Part shown: in pieces, positions 8,057-16,103 of the stretch
How the letters are laid out: each line of letters starts with the position of its first letter
Numbering within the stretch: the stretch's first letter is position 1
From: Nostoc sp. XA010
GTDB taxonomy: Bacteria > Cyanobacteriota > Cyanobacteriia > Cyanobacteriales > Nostocaceae
Length of the DNA stretch: 64,000 nt
NCBI RefSeq assembly: GCF_020829625.1
Contig: NZ_JAIVFX010000002.1
Coordinates: 372,001 to 436,000, forward strand
Reading direction: 5' to 3'
The notes under the pieces: generated by a model
The model's database searches: none
Told to the model about the DNA's origin: nothing
Seen by the model: only the letters and a program-made list of their open reading frames with translations
Program-made: the position numbers and the translations under genes

Positions 8057-9336
8057 TATTGTTCTAACATTTGGAAGAATCGGGTAAAGTAATCTGGAAA
8101 AGTTTTCGCTGTACAGCCAGGATCTTTAATTACAATCCCTGGAACCTTCAAGCCAGTGACAGCAAAAGCCATCGCCATTCGATGATCGTGATAAGTTTCA
8201 ATTGCCGCCGGGGTAATGGGGCCAGGCTCAATTTTCAGTCTATCTGGAAATTCTTCAACCTGGACTCCTAGCCGACGCAACTCTGTTACCACAGCTTTAA
8301 TCCGATCGGTTTCCTTATATCGAATATGTTCCACGTTCCGAATGGTAATCGGTGAACTGGCAAAGGGCGCGATCGCTCCTAATGTTTGCACCAAATCCGA
8401 TATATCATTCATATCAATGTCGATGCCTTGCAATTGCTTCGGCCCCGTCACTTCGGTATAATCATCCGAATCTTTAATTTGACAACCCATCTGTTCTAAG
8501 ACATTCAGCCAGAGAATATCACCCTGACAGGATTGTTTGGTCAAATGTTTGACGCGCACCCGTCCACCCGTGACGGCGGCGGCGGCGAAAAAGTAAGAAG
8601 CATTTGACGCATCGGGTTCTACTGTGTAATGTCGAGCTTGGTAACGTTGACCCGCTTTGATCTGAAATTGATTATCGCCGATTTGAATCACCTCCACGCC
8701 AAAATCTGCCATCAGACGACAGGTCATTTTGACGTAAGATTGAGAAACTAATGTCCCCTCAACCTCGATGTTCGTATCTTGTTGAGCATAAGGCGCAATC
8801 ATCAGCAATGCCGAAAGTTGCTGACTTGTTTGGTTGGCTTTCAACCGAAAATTTCCGCCAGTGAATCCCTGGCTATAGACGGTGTAGGGCATAAACCCAG
8901 AGTTTCCCTCAAAGTTAACGGTTGCTCCACCCGTTTGCAGCACCGTCAATAAGTCACCCATCGGTCGTTCTCGCATCCTGGGAACGCCATCTAGGCGATA
9001 TTCGCCGTTCCCCAGTGCTACCAGCGCCGAGATAAATCGTGCTGCTGTACCTGCCAAACCTACAAATAAATCTGCCTGTTTAGCTGGAATGTCTCCTCCT
9101 CTTCCCGCCACTTGGATTTGTGCCAGATCAGGATTTAGGGTAATGGGAATGCCTAATTGTTCTACGCATTTGGCAAAATACTCGCTATCTTCACTAAATA
9201 AAGCATTTTCTAAAAGGGAGTCACCTTGTGCCAAAGCTGCGACAAGCAACGCCCGATTAGTAAGACTTTTAGAACCAGGAATTTCTACCGTGGCATCCAC
9301 TGGCCGATTTAGAGCAGGAATTGCAATGGTATCCAC
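8056..9336 (-). CDS. aroA: 3-phosphoshikimate 1-carboxyvinyltransferase (EPSP synthase), divergent type
   Basis: 426 residues. EPSP synthase transfers enolpyruvate from PEP to shikimate-3-phosphate in the chorismate pathway. Family signatures are present: PGSKSLTNRAL (20-30), RERPMGDLL, a YTVEPDASNASYF segment, YKETDRI and a C-terminal HDHRMAMAFAV. The PEP/glyphosate loop reads GLAGTAARF at 93-101, where the common forms read GNAGTAMRP or GNSGTTMR; Gly96 is kept but 94 is Leu, 99 is Ala and 101 is Phe. Translation starts at a GTG with AGAGG six bases before it. It stands alone. It may be a second, divergent aroA of the genome or the only one; the window cannot tell. Confidence 0.9.
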   Translation of the reverse strand: MDTIAIPALNRPVDATVEIPGSKSLTNRALLVAALAQGDSLLENALFSEDSEYFAKCVEQLGIPITLNPDLAQIQVAGRGGDIPAKQADLFVGLAGTAARFISALVALGNGEYRLDGVPRMRERPMGDLLTVLQTGGATVNFEGNSGFMPYTVYSQGFTGGNFRLKANQTSQQLSALLMIAPYAQQDTNIEVEGTLVSQSYVKMTCRLMADFGVEVIQIGDNQFQIKAGQRYQARHYTVEPDASNASYFFAAAAVTGGRVRVKHLTKQSCQGDILWLNVLEQMGCQIKDSDDYTEVTGPKQLQGIDIDMNDISDLVQTLGAIAPFASSPITIRNVEHIRYKETDRIKAVVTELRRLGVQVEEFPDRLKIEPGPITPAAIETYHDHRMAMAFAVTGLKVPGIVIKDPGCTAKTFPDYFTRFFQMLEQ

Positions 9337-9980
9337 GTTAAACCTCTACGTAGGCGGTTAGCTACAACTTTATATATTGCCATATTCTGACCTAAAGGAG
9401 CAGTGACCTTACGAAATATGTGGTTTTTGGCCATATTCATCTTTGGTATTTACTGTCAATGGCAAAGTCATCAATTATTTAGAGACATAGGCGCTCATAA
9501 ATGGATATGTATTAAGTGTATATACAGAATAGTCAGAGTATAAACTGGTAGGCGCTATAAAACCGCTTCTGAAAAAATTTGGAGGAGTATGTATTGTCTC
9601 TGATGCCAAAAGGATTGCACATTAAATAACTTTAATAAAGTTACTTTTGTATACTGCTTTCCGCTAATAAAATGCTATGATTCTAGCTTTTGCTTCCATG
9701 CGAAAGCGGCAAAATGGATAGTCAGTGATGTAGGCAAAATACCTTTGATACAGTGAGCCAGAACTCTTACAGGGGATTTTACCACGAGTGTTTGCCCCTC
9801 TTCATCGCATTAGCCAGTTTTCGAGTGTCTTGTCAAAGGGGTAGGGCATTTTATTTCTTCGATCTTCCTAGAAGTAAGCCTTTATTCTTCCATCTTAATA
9901 CCAGAAGATTTTATACGTAAAATCACTGAACTATAGGATGAATTTAAAGCTGAATATATTTTAATGAGAAAAATTGAACT
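9337..9980. other. Divergent intergenic region, aroA to carbonic anhydrase
   Basis: 644 AT-rich bases between divergent genes. No open frame, long repeat or structured RNA is evident. It should contain the promoters of both neighbours. Confidence 0.5.
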
Positions 9981-10655
9981 ATGTCTATTACACGCATAAT
10001 TGAAGGTCTAAATGAGTTTCATGACAACTATTTTCTTACACATCGGGAGTTGTTTGAACAACTCTCCCACGCTCAGAACCCAGAAGTATTATTCATCACT
10101 TGCTCTGACTCGCGCATCGATCCATGTTTAATTACTCAAAGTCAACCAGGAGAATTATTTGTTATCCGTAATATTGGTAATATAATTCCTGCTTATGGAA
10201 TACAGAATAACAGCGAAGGAGCAGGCATAGAATATGCTGTCCAAGGTTTTGATATTAAAGTTATTGTCATCTGTGGTCATTCCCAGTGTGGAGCAATGAA
10301 AGGGCTATTACAAATAGGTAGCCTTGCTCAACAAATGCCTTTAGTTTATGACTGGTTAAAGCATTACGGTGAAGCTACTCGCCGCCTTGTCTTAGACAAC
10401 TATAAGGATTCTCCCAGCGATAAATTATTAAAAATTGCAATTGAGCAAAATGTATTAACTCAGATAGAAAACCTAGAAACATACCCAATAATCCGCTCTA
10501 AACTACATAGTAATCAACTTACCCTTCATGCCTGGATTTATGAAATAGAAACGGGTGAAGTCTTTGCTTATGATGCAAGCGTTAGTAAATTTAAAATTTT
10601 GCAAAACCGTCCCTTTCCTGTACCTAATCTCCTGACCCGATTAACACCAGAATGA
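9981..10655 (+). CDS. icfA: Beta-class carbonic anhydrase
   Basis: 224 residues, the normal size of a bacterial/cyanobacterial beta-carbonic anhydrase, which interconverts CO2 and bicarbonate. The zinc ligands and catalytic dyad are visible: Cys41, Asp43 and Arg45 in TCSDSRIDP, and His100/Cys103 in CGHSQCGAM. No signal peptide, so cytoplasmic or carboxysomal. It lacks the long C-terminal extension of carboxysomal CcaA proteins, so it may be a cytosolic isoform. It is not near other carbon-concentrating genes. The start has only a weak purine stretch upstream. Confidence 0.92.
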   Translation: MSITRIIEGLNEFHDNYFLTHRELFEQLSHAQNPEVLFITCSDSRIDPCLITQSQPGELFVIRNIGNIIPAYGIQNNSEGAGIEYAVQGFDIKVIVICGHSQCGAMKGLLQIGSLAQQMPLVYDWLKHYGEATRRLVLDNYKDSPSDKLLKIAIEQNVLTQIENLETYPIIRSKLHSNQLTLHAWIYEIETGEVFAYDASVSKFKILQNRPFPVPNLLTRLTPE

Positions 10656-11634
10656 TGAACTTAACTAAATTTAATCAATCATCGTTAGTGGCTAGTAAAT
10701 TTCCAATTTCTAAAAATACTTGTAAAGATGCCAATATTAACATTCAAATTGCTGGATAACTACAAATAAAAACCCCTATAACAATTTGTTAAATTTGTGG
10801 CATTGGCGGTCAATATAATTTATTCTTGCCTTAAGATGATAAAACAATAGTCATCGTTAATGAAGAAGTACCTGTGAAATACACTATTTTGCAGGGAAAT
10901 ATGCAGTGATAAAAGTATTTATAGGAGTATTGATTAGCCTCTCGCAAAAAGAGGTGCAATTGCGTAAATACCCAGCATGTTGTCAGCAGATATCGCCACA
11001 TTAGGGACTTCCAACTAAAAAAATATCCCTCCCTGCGGGACGCTACGCGTAGCTTGCTTCCCCAAAGGGTACCCCTTGGCGAGCTGGCGTTGTAGGGGAG
11101 GAAGAATCTAACGAACAATAGTCGCTCCCAAAATTGAATAATTTAATTTCTGGAAGTCCCTTATTTAGAATTGAGTGATATCAAACTCAAATTATTAAAT
11201 GAACTAAAACTGGCTACAGAAGAAGAACACATCTATGGCAAGGTAATCCCAAAGTGTAATCTTGATGAGCATCTTTTTCTGCTTCAGTTTACAGTTCTTC
11301 TTTTAAAAGCGATGGTAATTCTTAATGCACTCTGTCAGGCTGGGTGAGGTTAGGGCATCAATATTGAAATAGCACTAAAGGGAGGTGTATATAAATACGG
11401 TTAACCGAAAAAGTAGGTAATCTAGATTTTTTTAAAAAAGTAACAATTGTTGCTGATAGAAGCAAGCGATCGCGCTAAGATTTTGGACTTAAGCCTGATT
11501 CAACTCCAATAACTCCTAACTCTGACTGAATAATTAATAATTCGTAGTTTATGCTATAGAGCAACTCACTTGAGTTATGGAGTTCAAAATATGATTTCTT
11601 CTAAAACTGAAATTCCATTAGATCCAAAGGACAA
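10656..11634. other. Gene-poor kilobase with a MITE-like element
   Basis: Nothing convincing is coded here. The frame at 10831-11118 runs through a dispersed repeat and is not gene-like. The stretch contains the second GGGACTTCC-family element (11004-11160) and ends with a short 15-codon frame (11591-11638) that overlaps the next gene. Confidence 0.5.
11004..11160. mobile_element. MITE-like element, GGGACTTCC family, copy 2
   Basis: 157 bp starting GGGACTTCCAACTAAAAAAA and ending ATTTCTGGAAGTCCC, bordered by TTA on both sides (11001-11003, 11161-11163). Its centre is a different Nostoc palindrome (CCTGCGGGACGCTACGCGTA onwards), so one repeat appears nested inside another. Confidence 0.65.
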
Positions 11635-11638
11635 ATGA
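11591..11638 (+). CDS. Possible 15-residue leader peptide overlapping the next gene
   Basis: ATG at 11591 opens a 15-codon frame (MISSKTEIPLDPKDK) whose TGA overlaps the ATG of the next gene as ATGA. Such overlap permits translational coupling. The peptide could equally be chance; it has no clear ribosome site. Confidence 0.25.
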   Translation: MISSKTEIPLDPKDK

Positions 11639-11940
11639 CCAACGTAAACAACTTTCAAAAACTAGTAGAACTTGCAAATGATCATGGTATTATTTGCCAG
11701 CCAACACCAGAAGAATGTTTGATTGCATCTTTGCCTGGAGAGGATGATTTCTTGTTAGCTTTTACTTGGTCTGGTACAGTTGAAGGAGAGCCGCCAGAGC
11801 ATGAATTAATCGCAATTAGTGTACAGGATATAGTAAAAGAAGTTACCGTTGCAGCTTGGCAGATTCCTTTTTATTTATTCGGAAACGTTTTAAGGCAGGC
11901 TCAGATGCTTGTTGCTGCTCATAAAGATTTTGTTAGCTAG
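11635..11940 (+). CDS. Conserved-looking small hypothetical protein
   Basis: 101 residues, acidic, soluble, with no signal or membrane helix. The ATG follows AAAGGAC at a normal distance and the frame is closed by a stop 25 bases before a strong terminator, so it is a real transcription unit. The protein reads as an alpha/beta domain (LVELANDHGI, then CLIASLPGEDDFLLAFTW, and a C-terminal helix QIPFYLFGNVLRQAQML). I do not recognise the family. Confidence 0.55.
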   Translation: MTNVNNFQKLVELANDHGIICQPTPEECLIASLPGEDDFLLAFTWSGTVEGEPPEHELIAISVQDIVKEVTVAAWQIPFYLFGNVLRQAQMLVAAHKDFVS

Positions 11941-11965
11941 CAGACATGCCATAAGTAAAACTACT

Positions 11966-11996
11966 ATCCCTGTCCACTGTGGCAGGGATTTTTATT
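11966..11996 (+). terminator. Rho-independent terminator
   Basis: ATCCCTG-T-CCAC pairs with GTGG-CAGGGAT (one bulged T) and is followed by TTTTTATTT. It ends the 101-residue gene. Confidence 0.85.
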
Positions 11997-12768
11997 TAGA
12001 CTTTGAAAAGTATACAGGATTTTATTGGCTCAGTTTTTTGCTATCCGGCAAAAACAAGCTTGTCTTATCTAGGTTTTTTCTATGTAAATACTCGTAAAAC
12101 ACAAGTTAAGGTAAATATTTGTAATTAACTCAAACTTTATCTACTTATATTATACATTTCAATCCTCGGCAACACTTAACAGCAAGCAGATAACTGTATG
12201 CTATATAGATTGAGCGCTAATCCCAGCAGTTTGGGTTGAAGAAGAATTCAGAAGTCAGAATTCAGAATCAAGACGCTCGTTGCGCTAAAGCGCCTCCCCT
12301 TCTTCCAAAGGGAGAGGGTAGCGCCAAGGAAAAAGACTCGCTCTAAGCGTTCGCGTAGCGTCTTGTAGAGAAGCCATGCCGAAGGCAAAGCCTCTCGTAG
12401 AGAAGGCTTTAAGCAACGCTTACAGTCGGGGATTCAGACCCGCGACTTTCTTGTTGACCACCAAATTTTCTTGTTTTGTGGGGGTGCAAAAAGGTCGATT
12501 ATTCAGACGCTCGATAGCGTAGCGTTAGCGACGTAGGAGGGTCTGACTTGCTTGCCGCCGGCGCTATCCGCTTTTTCGGTCAGAAATCATTGCTGTTAGG
12601 GGTAGCGGGGTCTTTAGCCCATTCTGACTCCTGACTCCTGAATTCTGTTCGATAAGCAAGATTTATCAACAACACTGCAAACCCCTTTTAGAGAAGAACA
12701 CCCCTCTCTTGCCACCAGCCTGAAGAAGCCAGCATGTCTACTTACTATTATCAAGGATAGCTATAAAT
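11997..12768. other. Gene-free repeat region upstream of the TPR gene
   Basis: Apart from the 404-bp inverted-repeat element, this stretch ends (12690-12768) with a degraded TPR repeat: codons for EEHPSLATSLKK are followed by frameshifts and stops. So the coding region once extended further upstream than the present start at 12769. Confidence 0.6.
12243..12646. mobile_element. 404-bp inverted-repeat element without coding capacity
   Basis: The ends are 26-bp inverted repeats with three mismatches: 12243-12268 (AGAATTCAGAAGTCAGAATT...) and 12621-12646. The arms are themselves built of heptads related to AGGAGTC. The interior is packed with GCTACGC/GCGTAGC palindromes and HIP-like motifs and has no gene. 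It lies upstream of a decayed TPR gene. Confidence 0.55.
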
Positions 12769-13347
12769 ATGAACAAGCTTAACCGAGGAGTGCTTTTTCT
12801 GCAAGCTTTAGGACAGAGAAAAGGGCTTCGGGAACAAAAACATCATTTCATCGCCACCAGCCTAAAGGAGCTAGCGAGACTTTACTATTATCAAGGACGC
12901 CATGACCAAGCCGAAGAATTGTTAGTGAAAGCTTTAGGACAGGAAAAACAGCTGGTAGAAAAAAAACATCCTTTTGTCGCCACCAGCGTGAAAAAGCTAG
13001 CAGTCTACTATTCTCAAGGACGCTATGACCAGGAGGAAGAGTTGTTGTTGGAAGCTTTAGGACAGGAAAAACTGCTGCTGGGAGAAGAACATCCTTCTAT
13101 CTTCGCCAGCCTGAACAACCTAGCAGTCTACTATTCTCAAGGACGTGACCGGGAGGAAGAGTTGTTAATGGAAGCTTTAGGACAGAAAAAACAGCTGCTG
13201 GGAGAAGAACATCCTTCTATCGTCACCAACCTGAACAACCTAGCTTCACTTTATGATTTTCAAGGACGCTACGACGAAGCCGAGCCGTTGTATCTGCAAG
13301 CTATATCAGTGTTTAAACACCTCCTGGAGACTTATCCGGAATGTTAA
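12769..13347 (+). pseudogene. TPR (kinesin light chain-like) repeat protein, 5'-decayed remnant
   Basis: 192 codons made of 42-residue tetratricopeptide units of the TPR_12 / kinesin light chain type (ALGQEKQL, EEHPSI, LNNLAVYYSQGR). Four units remain; one has lost a residue in the QGR-YDQ turn. The DNA upstream encodes another such unit in pieces, with stops and frameshifts, and the ATG used here falls inside what was the YDQAE turn. The frame lacks a ribosome site. I read it as the intact 3' half of a larger TPR gene. Intact relatives usually carry an N-terminal NB-ARC, CHAT or transmembrane domain, which is missing here. Confidence 0.7.
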
Positions 13348-13435
13348 TTTAGTCTGAAGTTCCCGAAATCGAAAGATAGAGAAAACTTCTAATCTATGCA
13401 GGGGGCTGGTCAAGCGATATAGTCAGGTTCAGCCC

Positions 13436-13552
13436 CAATACTTCTCGGTTAAGCATTTTTAATTCGGAATCGGGTTTTGGGAAAAGGTTACTAGGTTTGG
13501 GGTAAAGGTTTTTTCTTGCCCCTTTCTTTTTCCCCTTAACCGAGCAGTATTG
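13436..13552. mobile_element. MITE-like element, AATACnGTTCGGTTAAG family
   Basis: 117 bp with 18-bp ends CAATACTTCTCGGTTAAG and CTTAACCGAGCAGTATTG (one mismatch on pairing). The interior is AT/GT-rich without a gene. Related ends occur at 33600-33722 and, singly, near 63299 and 22411. Confidence 0.6.
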
Positions 13553-13592
13553 GGTTCAGCCCTCTTTCTTCATAGTTTTTTGGGCAAAGGTA

Positions 13593-15848
13593 TTGGCTTA
13601 TAAACATTGGCTAAGTAGTTGGCTCAAAGCCATCACGGCTTTAAGAACACTGTACACAGATATTGCGTTGAGAGAGTTGATACTAAAGGCACTTACTCTC
13701 CCCAGTTCTGCACAACTGGCAGCAGCCAAGGGAAAACTGGAGCAGGAAATCAACGATGTCTACGACGAGACGCTACGCGAACGCTTACTCAAGCAGTCAG
13801 AAATTGCGATCAAACAAAGCGAGATTCGCTACCGTGCGATTATAGAAGATCAGACTGAAATGATTGCCCGATATTTACCAGACGGCAGACTCACATTTTT
13901 CAACAAAGCTTTTGCGCTTTATTTTGGGCGATCGCCAGAGGAAATGCTCGGCAGCCACGATCAACCCATTATCTTCGAGGCAGATCGGGAGCGAGTTGCT
14001 GAATTTGTAGCTTTAATTAGTGCTGATAATCCTGTTGTGATTATTGAGAATCGCGTGATTGTCGCAGGTGAGGTGCGTTGGACTAAGTGGCATAACCGAA
14101 TGATATTTGACGAGCAAGGATGCTTGCTGGAATTTCAATCGGTGGGATACGATATCACAGACTTGAAGCAAATTGAAGAAACACTTTTTCAAGAAAAAGA
14201 ATTAGCCGAGGTGACATTGCAATCGATCGGAGATGCAGTTCTTACCACTGATGCTTTTGGCAGAATTAAATACCTCAATCCGGTTGCAAAATCTCTGCTT
14301 GGATGTAGTGAAACAGCCGCAGAAGGGTTGCTGTTAGAAGAAGTCTTTGGAATTGTGCATGAATCGACACGGGAGATAGTTCAGAACCCAATTGCACAAG
14401 CGTTAAAGGAAAATCGAACTGTGAATTTAGCAAACCATACCGTCTTAATTAATCAGAACAATCAAGAAATTGCGATTCAAGATTCAGCCGCGCCCATTCG
14501 CAATCGTGAGGGAGAAGTGATTGGCGGGGTTATGGTGTTTCGTGACGTGACTAAGAACCGCGAGTTGTCGCGTCAGTTATCCTGGCAGGCAAGTCATGAT
14601 GCCTTAACCGGATTGGTGAATCGCCAGGAGTTTGAGCAGCAGATTCAAAAAGCATTGCATCTTGCCAAGTTAGACTGCCAGAGTCATGCGTTGTGCTATT
14701 TGGATCTCGATCGCTTCAAAATTGTAAATGATACCTGTGGTCATGTGGCTGGAGACGAATTACTGCGTCAAATTACTGTCCTATTGCAGGAGAAGATTCG
14801 GAAAACTGATACACTGGCACGGTTAGGGGGCGATGAATTTGGCGTATTGCTCAGTCAGTGTCTGCCGGAGCAAGCTTTACGAGTTGCCAATCAACTGCTT
14901 GAATGTGTTCAAGAGTTCCGGTTTGTTTGGGAAAAGCAGGTATTCTCAATTGGAGTAAGTATCGGCTTGGTGGGTATTGACATGAATAGCGAGAGCCTTG
15001 TAGAGATTATGAGCACGGCTGATGCAGCTTGCTATACCGCGAAGAACCGGGGGCGCAATCGCGTGTACTTTGCTCAGACTGACGATCAGGAGCGACTGGA
15101 ACAGCACAAGGAAATGCACTGGGCTAGCCGCATTTCTCAAGCATTGGAAAGTGATTGGTTTTGTCTCTATGTTCAACCCATTGCCGCTATCACTCCGGTG
15201 GCTCAAAACGGCGACTATTATGAAGTGCTGCTGCGGCTCCACGATGAGCAGGGAAATTTAGTGCTGCCGATGACGTTTATTCCAGCAGCAGAACGTTACG
15301 ACTTGATGCACCTGATCGATCGATGGGTGATTCGGACTCTATTCAGGAATTGGATAAGGGTTGTTGGCGATAAACAAAACATTTATGCAATTAACCTCTC
15401 TGGCTGTAGCATCAACGATGATCAGTTTATTGACTTTCTGTATGAGCAGTTTACCCTACACTCCATCTCACCTCAGTGGGTTTGCTTTGAAATTACCGAG
15501 ACTGTGGCGATCGCCAACTTGAGCAAAGCTAGACACTTCATTGAGTCACTTCAACAGATAGGCTGTCGCTTTGCATTAGACGATTTTGGCGTGGGGATGT
15601 CATCGTTTGCTTATCTCAAGTCTCTGCCTGTAGATTACCTCAAAATTGACGGGAGCTTTATTCGTAACATTATCGAGAATGCTGTAGATGAGGCGATCGT
15701 GACAGCAATCACACACATTAGCAGTGTGATGGGTATTAAGACAATTGCTGAGTTTGTAGAGAATGACGCAATTTTACAGCGAATTACGGCACTAGGAATT
15801 GATTACGCACAGGGATATGGCATTGGAATGCCTCGCCCATTGGGGTAG
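13593..15848 (+). CDS. PAS-PAS-GGDEF-EAL cyclic di-GMP signalling protein
   Basis: 751 residues. Order: a short helical leader (1-75), PAS 1 (about 80-200), PAS 2 (about 205-325), GGDEF (about 330-490) and EAL (about 510-751). The cyclase signature GGDEF is intact at about 412-416 with an inhibitory RxxD site (RKTD) five residues before it. The phosphodiesterase half keeps the metal residues (EITET, DDFGVG, KIDG, AEFVEN) but its signature reads EVLLR rather than EALLR, a tolerated variant. No membrane helices, so cytoplasmic. The frame begins at TTG with no ribosome site, only 40 bases after a MITE-like element, and it ends abruptly at PRPLG into a repeat, so both ends may be truncated. Confidence 0.85.
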   Translation: MAYKHWLSSWLKAITALRTLYTDIALRELILKALTLPSSAQLAAAKGKLEQEINDVYDETLRERLLKQSEIAIKQSEIRYRAIIEDQTEMIARYLPDGRLTFFNKAFALYFGRSPEEMLGSHDQPIIFEADRERVAEFVALISADNPVVIIENRVIVAGEVRWTKWHNRMIFDEQGCLLEFQSVGYDITDLKQIEETLFQEKELAEVTLQSIGDAVLTTDAFGRIKYLNPVAKSLLGCSETAAEGLLLEEVFGIVHESTREIVQNPIAQALKENRTVNLANHTVLINQNNQEIAIQDSAAPIRNREGEVIGGVMVFRDVTKNRELSRQLSWQASHDALTGLVNRQEFEQQIQKALHLAKLDCQSHALCYLDLDRFKIVNDTCGHVAGDELLRQITVLLQEKIRKTDTLARLGGDEFGVLLSQCLPEQALRVANQLLECVQEFRFVWEKQVFSIGVSIGLVGIDMNSESLVEIMSTADAACYTAKNRGRNRVYFAQTDDQERLEQHKEMHWASRISQALESDWFCLYVQPIAAITPVAQNGDYYEVLLRLHDEQGNLVLPMTFIPAAERYDLMHLIDRWVIRTLFRNWIRVVGDKQNIYAINLSGCSINDDQFIDFLYEQFTLHSISPQWVCFEITETVAIANLSKARHFIESLQQIGCRFALDDFGVGMSSFAYLKSLPVDYLKIDGSFIRNIIENAVDEAIVTAITHISSVMGIKTIAEFVENDAILQRITALGIDYAQGYGIGMPRPLG

Positions 15849-16103
15849 ATCAGGATCTTGGGTTACGCAAAGCCTCCAACGCCACTTGCTACAACGCGGG
15901 AAACCCACGCAACGCAGTGGCTCCCCAACCTACACAACTTAAGGTTTTGACACTAATCAAATCGTATTGGCTTATACATTTATCAGCAGTTATCTCAGTA
16001 AAATTAATTAAATTCCTTTTATCTGGATTTTTAACCGCCTGCTACTCATTTGCTACTCAAAACGGTAGCCTAAGAGAATCCAGCAACTCACACACATTGG
16101 ATC

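Noticed and set aside
9720..9750. NtcA site GTA-N-TAC upstream of carbonic anhydrase
   Set aside because: Spacing between GTA and TAC is seven, not eight, and no matching -10 box is at the right distance.
10831..11118. 95-codon minus-strand frame
   Set aside because: It runs through a MITE-like element and its nested palindrome; no homology-like sequence.
12427..12450. tRNA-like T-arm (CGGGGATTCAGACCCGCG)
   Set aside because: No acceptor stem, anticodon arm or CCA-proximal pairing around it; it belongs to a repeat.
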